Of a stretch of DNA of 64,000 bases, positions 33,510 to 45,299 are shown piece after piece. The position numbers and the translations under genes are program-made. Positions within the stretch are counted from its first letter, which is position 1; the number at the start of each line of letters is the position of its first letter. Location of the stretch: assembly GCA_038373885.1 (NCBI GenBank), contig JAWZYV010012343.1, forward strand, positions 62,001 through 126,000, in the 5' to 3' direction. This stretch comes from Cheiracanthium punctorium. Lineage: Eukaryota; Arthropoda; Arachnida; Araneae; Cheiracanthiidae. A model generated the notes under the pieces. That model saw only the letters and a list, made by a program, of their open reading frames with translations. It did not search any database and was not told the DNA's origin.

Positions 33510-34960
33510 TTTGCCTAATACCAATACAGGAAAGCAAGCATTACAGACCCCTAACAAAATCGCGCCCCATGTCGTTTTTTTTCGAAAAATTGCCAAATTT
33601 GGCGCCAAAATAAATTCCCCACATCTTAAATTAGCTGATTGATATCGAAAATATTTGGCGAAAAAACACGAAATCCCATGTTTTCTACGATAAAGACAAA
33701 GGTCCCTATCTCGGCTCTAATTAATCGATTTTCATGCAACAAAATGCAAAATTTCAAATATTCGACCAGTAGAAAACGAATTTTAGCCCGGAAAAACAGA
33801 TCGCACTAATAGTTCGAAAAAACAGTTTTTACAGTTAAAGTATTAAACGTTCGCAGTAAAGTAAAAATATTCATAAACTTTTCTTCTCTACAGCAAGCCG
33901 TAATTCTTCGATTAAATGCTATTATTAGTTTGTTTGTTATTTAAGGAATTCTGTTCTATAAAAAGGAAAGCCAATAATGCATAATAATGCATATGCATAA
34001 TAATGCTAATGCTTAACACCAATGCAGGAAATAAAATATCACAGGCTAGCCAATAAAATCGCGCCCAATGTCCCCAACCTTGTAGTCATTTTGTCTAACT
34101 ATCGCCAAACTTGACGCCAAAAATGAGTCCCAAAATCTGAAATGATAGGAGCGACATCGCCAATATTTCGCGATAAAACGCCCAATCCCATGTTTTCCTG
34201 TGGTAAAGACTATGGTACCTGTCTCGCGCTCCAGTTAAAATGATTTTCATGCAACAAAATACAATATTTTAATTATTCGGAGCGTAGAAGACGGATTTTA
34301 ACCCAAATTTAACTCGCCGAAAAACAGATCACCCCAAAAGTTCGAAACAATAGTTTTTTTTTTTCCAGACTTCGATAAAATATTCATAAACTTTTCTTCT
34401 CTATAAGAAGCCGTAATTCTCCGATTAAAAGCTATTATTACTATTTTGCTTTTTATTTACGGGAGATCGATTTATTTTCTATAAAAAGAAAGCCAATACC
34501 CAGTTTAACATTTTGATGGATAAACCTTGCACACTCAGCCAGTGAAAAGCGAAGACATTTTCCAGAATTAATAGTCTGGATGCATTGCAGAAAAATCGAT
34601 GGCGAGGCTTCCTCTTTTATATAGTTTGTGTAACTAGAAACTGAAGTGCTTCAGTATACAAACTTTTTGGAAAAGCCATGAAAAATTGAGTTTTAACTTA
34701 CGTAGATGAGGGGGGCATTGTGCTCCCTTGACAAATAGAAATGGGTACTGGGGGGCTTTGCATCCTGTTTTCTTGGGCGAAATCCTCTTGTAAGCCAAGA
34801 GTTCATCGCCATTTGTCAAAACGTCAGAATTATGGATATTCCAATTTTTGGCTCTGTCTTTTCAGCAGCGAGCCCTTATTGAATCAGCCTGCTTCGTGGC
34901 CTGGATTGCTTAAAACATTTTCTTATGGATTCTTTTTCCGATTCGGATCGACATAAAATT
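33510..34960 (-). repeat. LTR-like repeat with a ~500-bp tandem duplication
   Basis: Two direct copies (about 33510-33985 and 34015-34505) share AAAATCGCGCCC, TTTTCATGCAACAAAATGCA, ATATTCATAAACTTTTCTTC and AAAGCCAATA. The remainder (34490-34960) matches 20255-20843 inverted. On the minus strand a TATATAAAAG box lies near 34615. Part of the unit resembles the U3 of the solo LTR at 1169. Confidence 0.6.
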
Positions 34961-35428
34961 GTTGGTACGAAATTTTCGTAAAACGGAATATCCCCCCCCC
35001 CCATTACGGCATGATTATGTATCTTATAGAAGTACAGATCAGAAAACAAAAGATAACAGTGCATGGTGTCCACCCATGTCAGACGGCAAAAATAGTATCA
35101 TTAGTAGCCTCACTGACATAAAAAAGTCTGCTAGTTTAGCAGTCATTTTCTTAATTTTAGTTGCCAAAGTAGTAGCATTTTTACATGATTTTGTAGTTAT
35201 GAAATAACCATACATCATTTAGCCTCATTTAAGAAAGAATGAATAAAATGATAAATTAAAAAACTTCATGAGTTATACAACAGAACATGTAGTACTTTTC
35301 ATTATAATACGATTAAAATGATAGATTATAATATTTGATGAACGACCAATCGCAACGGTGAAAAGAAATGGAAGTTGAGAAAAACCAAAATCTGACTTCA
35401 AAGGAGGCACAAGTAGCCAAAAACTTAA

Positions 35429-36001
35429 GGGGACCAGGTAAGCAAAATTCCGTCAAAAAATCGATTATTCTTTTCATTGCATTAAATACTTTAAAATTTT
35501 ATCTTTCTAACGATATATTACACTTGCTTATCTGAAAAACAGAAGTATTAGAAATTTTTATATTTCCCCAAGGCACTTCATAGTTTATACGCTATCTAAA
35601 AATCTTCAAAGCGGATTTTCTCAAAACTATGGATTTTACAGATTCGTGTTCCTTTTTCTCAATATCTATTAAACTTTTAAACTTATGAACTCAATTTTTT
35701 CATGACAGATATATCATATTATATTGCATACTTTCACATGGCATTTTGTTATTATATTGAGAATTATTCATTTTAGGCAGCAATATTCTATCAAAAATGC
35801 AAATTTAAAAGTGATTTTCAGTAAAAAATTAATAGTACTTTAAATTTTTATTTAGAAAAAAACTGACCCTTTAAAGTATGTAAAATATGTTATTCTAACT
35901 GCTGTTAAAATTTTTCTACCATTATCTTTCACCATTTCTGAGAAAAAGGTACATAAAGTTGATGAATTTAACATGGCGGAGATGGGGCTTACCCGGTCCC
36001 C
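35429..36001. mobile_element. TTAA-flanked MITE, GGGGACC family
   Basis: The 573-bp element lies between TTAA sites (35425-35428, 36002-36005) and has 15-bp inverted ends GGGGACCAGGTAAGC and GGGGACCGGGTAAGC. The interior is AT-rich and non-coding. The TTAA duplication points to a piggyBac-type mover, though its ends differ from the CCC families. Confidence 0.8.
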
Positions 36002-36771
36002 TTAAAATTAGTATGAAAGTGGCGATTTTTATTTTAAAAGGTCGCCTTATCTTTCAATTAGAAGCAAAAGTCGCCTTTTTAGTGGCCGGTGGACATCCTG
36101 TCAATGGCATTTCCGTAAATTGACACCTAACATATTTTAACTCCCCAATATTGCTTCTAATTGAAAGATTGTTTCCCATTGCAGAATCGGGGGGGCAACA
36201 CATTTCCTATTGTAGAAAATACTTTTTCGAGTGGGTGATATCTAAATTTTCCTCAATTTTAGGAAGGAGTGGGGGGGGGGCAATTGACATTCTTACCCTT
36301 CGTAACTTACGCCTATGATCAGTGGCGTGTTCCAGTTTAGGTACGGGAGGGTGGCCTACAAATACATTTAAATTTGATAACGCTACTTTTTTTTATTGTG
36401 CAATTTTTCAACAGCGTTTTAAAAAATTCGTTGGTGCTAGATAATCGAAAAAATTTAGAATGTCACTCGGCAAGTTGTACTACGAACTATTATTAACAAT
36501 GAACGTGTAACAAACAGTTAGGAGAGAAACGTTCAGGAGAAAATGCTGAACCTACAGAATTTCGCGATATTTCTCCCAAACAGTTCTTATAACACTTCGG
36601 CCTGTTTCTTGAAGATAGTTTTTATGCTTGCTTTTTTCTGAAAGTTATGCGAGACATAGGTTAACTGTTAATACTATTAGTGAAGATAATTAATTTTTTT
36701 CCAGTGTTTAACTTCATAAGTTTGTGTAAAGTCACGTGAATCATATCGTGTTCCGAAATAATCACCCTTAA

Positions 36772-37265
36772 CCCTTTGAGGCGCAACCCTTTCCCGATGC
36801 TGAAAAACGGGCAGCCGCGTGCCACAGGTCGAGAAACCCTTTTTTGAGGCAGCTGGCTGTGCCGCAAAGCCAGCAGTCGTCAAAAAAGGGTCTCTCGATC
36901 TGTGGTGTGCGATGGACGTTTCGATCGTCCGCCCTCTTGCGGGTCGTTCAGTCGAGCGATGGCAACGGCTGCCCTTTTTTCAGCATGAGGCAATCTATCC
37001 AGCTGTTCTCGCATTCTTCCATTTTTCAGCAGATGTCAGTGCTGTTACAAAGAATCGTGACCCTTTTTTGACGGGAAATGACGTGCTAAAAAGTAAAGGA
37101 TTCTCGTGAAGCTATGTCAGCCGCCACTATTTTTGTAGAAATCCAATCTATTCTTCGTGACTGGCAACAATCAAAATGTCAGAGTTATGGTGCAATAACT
37201 CTATTACGCTAGAGTGTACGCTTGTACGCTCTGTTCCCAGAGCGGGAACACTGCGCGTTAAAGGG
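36772..37265 (-). mobile_element. piggyBac-like foldback MITE, copy 3
   Basis: The 494-bp copy has TTAA on both sides (36768-36771, 37266-37269). It is inverted like copy 2. The palindrome is shortened on one side, because the GTTGCCATCGCTCG block is missing from the left arm, and about 30 bp of extra sequence (near 37190-37220) lies before the GTTCCCAGAGCGGGAACAC hairpin. Confidence 0.88.
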
Positions 37266-37269
37266 TTAA

Positions 37270-39771
37270 CAGTGACCATACCGTTAAAATTCGGTACAGT
37301 GTCCCTGTACGAAGTCTGCCAATAACGAAATTTTGAATCGGAGCAAAACCTAAGGTAATTCAAATGGGCTGGTAGTGAATCGTTACGTATATGTAGTAGT
37401 TAACTATTGCGAAAACCATTCTAAGATGTCATTAGTTTTAAACTGCTTAATTTTAGAGCCGTTTTCAGTTCTATGTTTCCCTTTGCGAGGATTTCCAAAT
37501 AGCCGGGGAAGGGGAAGGTCAGTAAAAAGTCGCCAGGGACTGTCATTTCTGGGGATGGCGAGACATTGCCAAACCCTTATGTTTATTTTTATGAAAATAT
37601 TCATGAGGTGAAGTAGAGTTTGAATAAGCAAACGGGAAAGATTGCAAAGCGGATTTAGTAGATGATTTTGATTTCAACTCGGTGTTTTATGGAACAAGAA
37701 AGGCAAGTATGCCACACTCGTGGATTATGTTCACAAACTCAGTGGCGTACTGTAAACACCCTGCTTAGTACATTCTATTAATGATATTTCCAATATTTCA
37801 CTGAACAGAAAAATAGATTGAAATCAGCATTAATAAATTTAAACAACAAACTGCAGAAGACCTAAAATTTGGTCTTTCAGGACTCTCAGATCGGTTCGAG
37901 GCGAAACGAGTCCTGATTGGTTTGTCCCCCGAAAACAGGTTTGTGTGAAAACGGGAAGAAATTCTCGAGTCGATGGCATCGCTGGAGTTTGCCTACTATG
38001 TAAAAATTCACTCTGAAAAAAGAATTACAGGAAATGAGCTACTACTCAAATTAAGCCTTGGATATGCTTTTAAAATGTGAGTTTCAGATTTTTTCGTTTT
38101 TTGTAAAACAAAATAAAATTTAACTGTAAAAATAAATGTAAAACAAAATAAAATTTAGAAAAGTGTCATCGCTAGAAATCCAAATGAATCACCGAATGAT
38201 TTTTACAAGTCAAACTATCATAGACTTAAGCGCGAAGTGATAGATGACAGCAAATGCTTTTTATCTTTAAAAAGAAGTGGCGACAGCAATTGTCTTTCCT
38301 AGTTCATAGTTGCTTCCAGGGCCCTTGCTATCCTTGCTCAAATGGGGGGGAGCCTCCCCCCAACACTGTGCAGTTCTGTTTCATTAGGAAAAATTAGATA
38401 CCTAGTTGGAAACATGGTAAAACTAATTTTTAACAAAAAAAAAAAAAATAGAATTTACTTTCTATATCTCGTGTAGTTGGCAAAATTACAGAAACCCAGT
38501 TTGTAACATTAAGAAGTTGGTAATATAGTTGATTTAAAATAAATAAATAAGCTAAAATTGTGCTTAGTTCTTTTTTTTTACACTTTCTTGGCGTCAAAAT
38601 AGATTAAAAGCGAGTCCCAAATGAAATTTCTGCATCCGTCAATAACTTTTTCAAGATGGGTTTAACAGAGACCCCAAATTTCCAAACCCTTCTTTTTCTC
38701 GATACAAGAATGGGTCCTTTTTATTATCCAAGGCGACCTTTTTTTTTACGGATAATTCTGTTTCACTTTCTAAGATTTTGCAGACAATTTCACGGGAAAG
38801 GTTAGGCATTTGCTTACCCCATGACAACCTACGGATGCTTATCAATAAATGGAAGCACGTAACTGAAGCCGCCCAATAATTCATCTGGACAACGGGTGGA
38901 AAACCCAAGCTGAGACAATTTTTAGATAAAACGCTAAACTTATTTAAATTTATTGAAATAAGTTTTACTTTATTCGCAGATAAAAGAAAGGGGAGAAATT
39001 CAAATGCCACGAATTTATTATTTAAATGGATCTGTTGAAAAAATGCGCTTTTTGTGCTAATTTAAAAAAAAAAAAGTTATCTATACATGAAAAGGCACGT
39101 ATTCAAATTCTTATCTGTTTAGTCATTAAAGAAAATACTTTTCATAAAATGTGTTGCTTCAAAGAGTAAAACATATAAATATGTATGATGCATATCCTTG
39201 CAATAAAAGCAGCAATATATATAATATGCCTATATAACTAACTTGCTTTACACATGTATGATTTCATCATAAAAAAAATACTTTAACCGTGTTTTTAATC
39301 TTTAACGTCAAAACTATCTGTTGACATAACGTATGCAAAATAAAATCCCTTTTTAGTTATCAAAGAAACTTTGTGAAAAGCATATTTTAAACATTCTTTT
39401 TAAAGAGAATTTTGTTTATATATTATTCAAAAATCATGAAAATATAACGTTTGCTTTTGATGTCAATTTTGAGTCGTTGAAATATTTTCGAAAGCTATTT
39501 TTTTAACAAATTGCTTTGGTTTTTTTTTAAGTATTGACACCGTGTGCTTTTAGGTTTCTGAATGGCAGCATCTTAAAAAAGTTCAAATATGTGCTATTTT
39601 CGCATTTTAGTAAAATGTTCTCAGTTTCGTTAGTTCCGACAGAAAAATAAGTATTGCTTTCAGAACTGTTTACTCATCATTAGGAAACAGTGGCATAGCC
39701 TGATTTCTCATTCGAGGGATGGAGGGGGGGGGGATGTTCCAAAATTTTTCCTGCGAAGTTTATAATTAATA
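37270..39771. other. AT-rich intergenic DNA
   Basis: It holds the shared repeat at 38330-38560 and a 119-codon minus-strand frame at 38651-39010 without recognisable motifs. No gene is supported. Confidence 0.45.
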
Positions 39772-40121
39772 TTAGGTTGTAACGAAAGTTACCCGCCACT
39801 GCATGTATTATCTGCGCAAACTGGCGTCTTTGCCAATATTTTATCAAATGATTCTCTTTATTTCAAATAAAAAGATTTCTTTTAAAACACTGTGTTGTGA
39901 AATCTGTAAAACAATATCGTAATGATTGAGTATAACGTGTCTGAAATGGGACTATCCCGATACCAGATTAGAAACATTATTTACTCCCAGTTCTTTTGAA
40001 AAAAAGTCAGAAACACAATGCCAGCGAATCATGTGTACAGCTTAAGGTACTATAGTTGTATCATATGACACTGTGAAGGTTCGTTGCCGGAAATTCAAAA
40101 ACGAGGACTATAGACATTTAA

Positions 40122-40472
40122 GATGCAGAGTGCTCTGGCCGGCCTACTGATGTTCAAGAGGCCCGCCTGCGAAAATTTGTGGAACACGATAAAATATTCA
40201 ATCTCACGAGAGCTAGCTAAAAAGAGTTAGACTTTAGTGCCATGTCCATTAGTCGCGGTATGCATCACATAAACTTGATGTATAAGACCAATCGTTGGGT
40301 ACCACATGAGCTGACTCAAGCAAATTTGGTGGAAAACTTTCGTTACAATCCGATACTAATAATGGTTGCTAAAAAGCAAGTTAACTCTTGTGTTACAGCA
40401 ATGTCAGTCAGATTTTCCAGATCGTTACAAAGGCTTTTTTGCAATACATATTGTAATAAAGCGAAAGTATGA
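40122..40472 (+). pseudogene. Mariner transposase DNA-binding-domain remnant
   Basis: Read on the plus strand, the segment gives SGRPTDVQEARLRKFVEHD, then a stop, then KELDFSAMSISRGMHHIN and KTNRWVPHELTQANLVENF. A GRP linker, a helix-turn-helix and the W-VPHELT box in that order mark the N-terminal half of a mariner transposase. No catalytic DDE/D region follows, and stop codons lie inside and just upstream. The plausible left terminus is at about 39772 (TTAGGTTGTAACGAAAGT), resembling mariner inverted repeats; I found no matching right end. The element is dead and truncated. Confidence 0.65.
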
Positions 40473-41304
40473 AACAATCATGCATGCAGAAATTTTTGGA
40501 CGAGCTCATTGAATCTAAACAAAGTGTACAGTGAAGAAAAACGTTTTATTTGTTTTTTTCTTGGGGGGGGGGGGAATAGGGTGGAACTTCCTAACTCTAC
40601 AAAGGAAAATCATTACAACTCGAAATCGGATGGTACGGTTTATATCAAGGAGAAAAAAATATCGCAAGAAATATGTACTTTTATGGAAGAAATTTTTAAA
40701 GAATGGGTAAGACAAGATCACACAATAGAAACTATGATACAAAATTATGAAAACATCCAATATTAAATCCGTGTGGAATCTAATTCCAGATGTGAAGACA
40801 GCTATTCATGCTAAGTCAGTTTTTATTAGGAAGCATCTTTACATTAAAATCCAGAACAAAGTTTGCGCTGTCATTAAAAAACCCGTTTATATAGAAGCAT
40901 GCCGGTTACTTGTACCTTTATTAAAATCCGAAACAAAGTTGGAAAACGGTATTTATAGTATAACAAAAATATAGTATCCCCGATTTCCTCCCCCCCCCCC
41001 ATACACACGCACAAATAATCATATGGGAGCTCATGGAAACTTATACAGTAGCCATACCTATCCAAGTATATAGTAGTAGCATCCAATATGGCCACTTAAA
41101 CAGTAGCCCATATTGGAGGCTCATAAATGTAGGAAGTTTAATGCTAACTCCTTAGCTAACGTCTTTACATCATGTGTGGCGCGGCAGTCGCCCAGCAAGC
41201 ATAACATGTTCCTACTGCGTAATCCATAGGGGCATTAACTGCAGCCGACTAGAAAAGACGTCTCCGCCGCTCAGTCTGTAATCTAAGTGTTTATAACTGT
41301 TAAT

Positions 41305-41480
41305 TAGGGATGGACGCGAGACGAAAAATAGCCGTCTCGCGTCCCGCAAAATAGCCTAAAACCTTTGTCTCGTCTCGCAAAAATCCCTATATCGTAATGT
41401 TAAAAATATGTGTCTCGTCTCGCAAAAAAGATGTAAATCTCTGTCTCGTCTCGCAAAAAGCCGTCTCGCGTCCAACCCTA
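41305..41480. mobile_element. hAT-like miniature element built of TCTCGTCTCGC repeats
   Basis: The 176-bp element has inverted ends TAGGGATGGACGCGAGACG and TAGGGTTGGACGCGAGACG with an exact 8-bp duplication CTGTTAAT at 41297-41304 and 41481-41488. The interior has three tandem copies of a TGTCTCGTCTCGCAAAAA unit, so much of the element echoes its own end. Confidence 0.9.
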
Positions 41481-42149
41481 CTGTTAATTGTCCGTGTGTA
41501 ATTGTTGTGATAATTAAGTACCTTGTTTGTTAATATGGTCGTAGCCTTTTCCCCATATAAATAATAAGAATATTTTAATGAATTTGATTCCGTGGCATTT
41601 ACAAGTACTAAAAATTTCCTATTTTCATCATTAATTGGCATACTTCCCCAATAGCCCTACGTAAATTAGCGCAATTTTAATAACAAAAGTTTATTCATTT
41701 CGATTTATCTATCTATCAATTTATCTATCTTTTGTACCACCCTAAAATCAGAAACAAACGTCAGTCATTCCAGCGATGAAATTGTGATGGATGTAGAACA
41801 AACATATCAGCAATTATTAAGGATCTTCCTTTTGTGCATCCCTGATAACCACTAAATAGAACTTAGAAATACTAGAGACTTACTTTTAAAAGAAAAATCC
41901 ACGTCTATGTTATTTTGACAAGACACGAGAAAAAGATGATGCATTCTGGTGATCCAAAGCGTACGTTCCTTTTATCAAAAATTATTCCCAATAACAGACA
42001 TTGGCAACAGTCACTTAAGTATAAACACCGTAGGTTATGGAGATCTTTGATTATTAAGACCCTTATCCAGGAGGCTGTCATCTCGATTGCTACGAAGTAC
42101 AGAGATCTAGGACTCTTTTGGCAGTTTGTTAGATTTTGTAACATGCATT

Positions 42150-42265
42150 TCGGATCCGTGTGCTTGGCTCAAACAGACCGCTTATAAATCCACGTCAAAT
42201 GGATTCTGAGGGTTTTGGAGAAAACCGCAAGCGTCTTAATTCTCAGTCAGGCACCTTCCCTCTCC
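42150..42265 (-). repeat. SINE family A 3' fragment
   Basis: The plus strand contains TGTGCTTGGCTCAAACAGA, CCGCTTATAAATCCACGTCA and TTTTGGAGAAAACCGC, the tail half of family A. The tRNA-like head is absent. A hAT-type end fragment (GGCAGGGCCTTATTTTA) follows at about 42306-42420, related to the fragment at 7981-8110. Confidence 0.55.
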
Positions 42266-43159
42266 TAGTCCCATTAACTTGGAACATGTATTGGATGAAG
42301 GACAGGCAGGGCCTTATTTTATCGCATGGGCAAATTTGGACTTTGCCCAGGGCCCCCAGCTTAAAAGGGCCCCAATTTCAAATGTTGCTCTGAAATTTTC
42401 TTTTTTATATCAAAATATGCATCGAAGTTCCCAATTAAGAAGCTCAGAAAAGGCGGATGCAAGTTGCTAGTGTTCATGATTGGACGTCACGAGAATTTTA
42501 AAAAAATGCACACTCACTAATGAATAAATGGACTATCCGTTGAAAAAAAAATGGAGCATTAATCTAATTTCCCAGCTATATAAATAAAACAAATTATAAA
42601 ATGTTTGTCGGTCGCGTAGCTGCGAGACGGGTAGTCTTAAATAGGCCTACCGAATTTTGTATAGATATATATATTCGTGAGTTCTTTTCTTTCCCCCTTC
42701 TTTTAGTAATTCATGTCAGATATCGCGACAGAGAATGACGTCATGAGCTTATAACGAGTTAGAAATCTAATTAGGTTAAAAAGGCTGGGACGTAAAAATT
42801 TAAAACGTCAGCGCATTTTGTTTAGCTATGGCAGTTTTGGGGCACTGTGATTTTTCAGCAACCCTAATAATACAATGAAACTTGTATTTTTTTAAATCAC
42901 AGGAAATTCAAAAGTTGTCACAAGGTGGAAAATACTAATTAACCGTAATACACAGTACTCACTAACAGAGTTTGACAACGGTCGACGAATGTATTCCCCA
43001 AAATCGCGCAAAACGTCGCCAAGTTGTGACGACTTTTTTTTCTTTTACAAAATAACTGTAAAATAAGACGGTTGTGTAGTGTCTAAGGTTTTTCTAATAG
43101 CGAATGACACTATGGTTTTTGTATAACTAAGTAGTACCTTAACCCTTTATAAGGCTTGC

Positions 43160-43432
43160 TTGTTTGTTGTTGTGAACATGTATATCGGATTTGTATGCTT
43201 GGCTCGGAACCCGCTTGTAAATCCTCGTCAGAAGGACAACACAAGGGGGTGCCCTCCGTGGGTGTCTTTTTAAGGGGTCCTAACCCGTATTTACGCTAAG
43301 TTTCGGAGAAAAACACGGAAAACTTTGAACGGTTAGGCCGACGGACGCGCGATGGGACCCGAATCCGGGACCTTCACACTTCGCCCGCCTGTCATTTCCA
43401 TAGTGACATAACCACTGTGCCAGGGTGAGGCC
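43160..43432 (-). mobile_element. SINE family A copy (uninterrupted)
   Basis: The minus strand reads CACCCTGGCACAGTGGTTAT (A box), GATTCGGGTCCCATCGCGC (B box), GGCCTAACCGTTC, TACGGGTTAGGACCCCTTA and GACGAGGATTTACAAGCGG. It serves as the uninterrupted reference for the copy at 44981. Confidence 0.8.
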
Positions 43433-43609
43433 CCTTTCTACGGCCGTGGTAATAATAGTTACCAACTACGGTCTATTAAATACAGAAATCAATTACTATT
43501 TGTGAATTTTCTGACTTTTGTTCAGTTATATCGGATGTATATTTTTTCCATACACCTAGATTCTAAATTATATTTATCTTTTGAACTTTTATTTCATTCG
43601 TCATTTTAA

Positions 43610-43885
43610 CCCATTTATGCCTAGTGTCCCTTTTTTGGGACGGCATTTTCGCTATCAGTCGAGAACGTCATTTATTTTTCCTAGCCTTTATTCATGAGTA
43701 TTGAGCCTCAACTCTACAAAATATTTTAACATGACCCAGTAGGATGTTGATATTTCGATTTTTATGCATAATGATTTTAAAAGAAATCATCCCTTGTTCA
43801 AGAAATTGACATCAGAAATATATCTATTATTTCTGTTATCAGTAAAAATCGAAGAAAGTCGCAAAAATATCCAGGCACAAATGGG
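43610..43885. mobile_element. TTAA-flanked MITE, CCCATTT family
   Basis: The 276-bp element sits between TTAA sites (43606-43609, 43886-43889). Its ends are CCCATTTATGCCTAG and, inverted, CCCATTTGTGCCTGG. A GTCCCTTTTTTGGGAC hairpin follows the first end, much as a hairpin follows the end of the CCCTTT family. Confidence 0.85.
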
Positions 43886-44014
43886 TTAAAGAAAGCACGA
43901 ATAATGACTCGAAAATTGAGCATAAGAATCATCGCTTTGAATTATATATTTTTGCGTTCAATTCAGTGTACAAACAGCAGGTAGTTTTCCGACTTTGATT
44001 TTGTGAATAATTAA

Positions 44015-44504
44015 CCCTCCCGTCACCCTGAACCTCATAGGAGGCTCCTACTTCAAATAGCAATATTTAGAGAAACAACAATTCAATTGAGTATTTTTTT
44101 CTTTCAGCAGTGATATCAATATCATTCATTCATGTAGAAAGTATAGGGGGCTCTTAACTAGATGCATAAATCTCGCCATTTAGATCATTTTTTCAGTTTT
44201 TGCTCCATTGTTTCAGGACAAAAATTAAGAAAATAGGGACGCTGCTTTTTGACCGTTTTTTTTCTTTTTAAGGTGTGTATAGTTTTTTTTCTTATTCCTC
44301 AACCTTTACCTAATCTGTGCATCCTTTTAAGTTAATTTTAGCATAACAAAATGCTTCGAAAATGCAGAAATTAATATTAGAAAAATCTAATATGAATCGA
44401 CATTAGAAAGAAATATTTTTCCATGATTTATAATAGTATTTCAGATACATTGAATGCTAGACAGATTTTTTTCTCTGATTTTTCATAATTCGGTGACGAG
44501 AGGG
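44015..44504. mobile_element. TTAA-flanked MITE, CCCTCCCGTCACC family
   Basis: The 490-bp element has TTAA at 44011-44014 and 44505-44508. Its inverted ends are CCCTCCCGTCACC and CCCTCTCGTCACC. The interior is AT-rich with no open frame. Confidence 0.85.
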
Positions 44505-44649
44505 TTAAAGTATTATCCTGCAAAATTTTTACGTTTGTTTAATACTTGTTTCTCCAGTTTCCACGTGGCATATTACAGTAGAGAGAAAATATATGAATGA
44601 ATCCTAAAAAATGGGCCAGAAAAATCCCAAGTACTTCTGACTCTCTCCA

Positions 44650-44791
44650 CAGAAACTCGCCTTATGAAGGGTAAGGTCAAAGTCAAATCATTTTGCTTAC
44701 TTTTAGATTCCACATCAGTGGAATGAAGTCTCATTATATATGAAAGAAAATACTCCGTTCTCTACCGTGCGAAGAACGGGCACGCAGCTAG
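44650..44791 (+). mobile_element. Helitron-like 3' end, family 3, second copy
   Basis: The plus strand ends TACCGTGCGAAGAACGGGCA then CGCAGCTAG, matching the terminus at 7098. The base after CTAG is A instead of the usual T. Similarity to the other copy fades upstream of about 44650, so only the 3' fragment can be supported. Confidence 0.55.
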
Positions 44792-44980
44792 AGAATAAAT
44801 ATTTTTGAAAAATAAAAGGGAGAAAGAATCGCATAAAAAGACGTTGATTAACGCGCATATTCACCGACTACCTCGTTCGTCGGTATATACCATTTGAGTG
44901 TTCGATCAAGAATTAGATAGTAGCCAGTAAATAGAGTAATTAGATATTTCTTTTGAACTTTGCATTTGAACAACATATTC

Positions 44981-45290
44981 CATGGCACAGCGGTTATGTA
45001 GACGATCGAAATGTGAAGGTCTCGGGTTCGGGTCCCATCGCGCGGCAGTCGACCTAACCGTTCGGTGTTTTCCGTGGTTTTCTCTGAAACTACCCAGCAA
45101 ACACACATAGGTTCTCTTAACGTCTATTAACGTTCAGAAGACGTCTTCTGAACGTTAATAGAAGTTCAGAGTACCTATGTGTGTTTGCTGGGTAGCGTAA
45201 ATACGGGTTAGGACCCCTTAGAAAGACCATACGGAGGGCAGCCCCCCCTGTGTCGTCCTTCTGACGTGGATTTATAAGCTGGCTTCATCA
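44981..45290 (+). mobile_element. SINE family A copy interrupted by a palindromic MITE
   Basis: The plus strand reads CATGGCACAGCGGTTATGTA (A box), GGGTTCGGGTCCCATCGCGC (B box) and CGACCTAACCGTTC up to 45090. It resumes at 45193 with TAGCGTAAATACGGGTTAGG and ends about GGATTTATAAGCTGGC. The A and B boxes look intact, but there is no cloverleaf tRNA here. Confidence 0.85.
45093..45192. mobile_element. Palindromic TA-flanked MITE inserted in a SINE
   Basis: The 100-bp element is a near-perfect palindrome: CCCAGCAAACACACATAGGT at one end, its complement at the other, and TCAGAAGACGTCTTCTGA in the centre. TA flanks both sides (45091-45092, 45193-45194). The SINE at 43160-43432 reads through the same spot without it. 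Confidence 0.9.
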
Positions 45291-45299
45291 GAAAAGTAA

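Noticed and set aside
36318..36440. CAGTGGCGTG as a hAT-like element start
   Set aside because: No partner end or 8-bp duplication found; probably a one-ended fragment.
38651..39010. 119-codon open frame on the minus strand
   Set aside because: The second longest frame in the window, but with no recognisable domain and no second copy; chance cannot be excluded.
40509..40766. 85-codon frame after the mariner remnant
   Set aside because: Contains a GGGG-run from a poly-G tract and no transposase catalytic motif; cannot be joined to the remnant with confidence.
43139..43160. TTAACCCTTTATAAGGC as a further piggyBac-type end
   Set aside because: No matching inverted end followed by TTAA nearby; a lone match is not enough.
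45002..45045. Possible tRNA gene from GGTTCGGGTCCC
   Set aside because: Only A and B boxes are present; no acceptor stem or cloverleaf, and the sequence recurs as a SINE.
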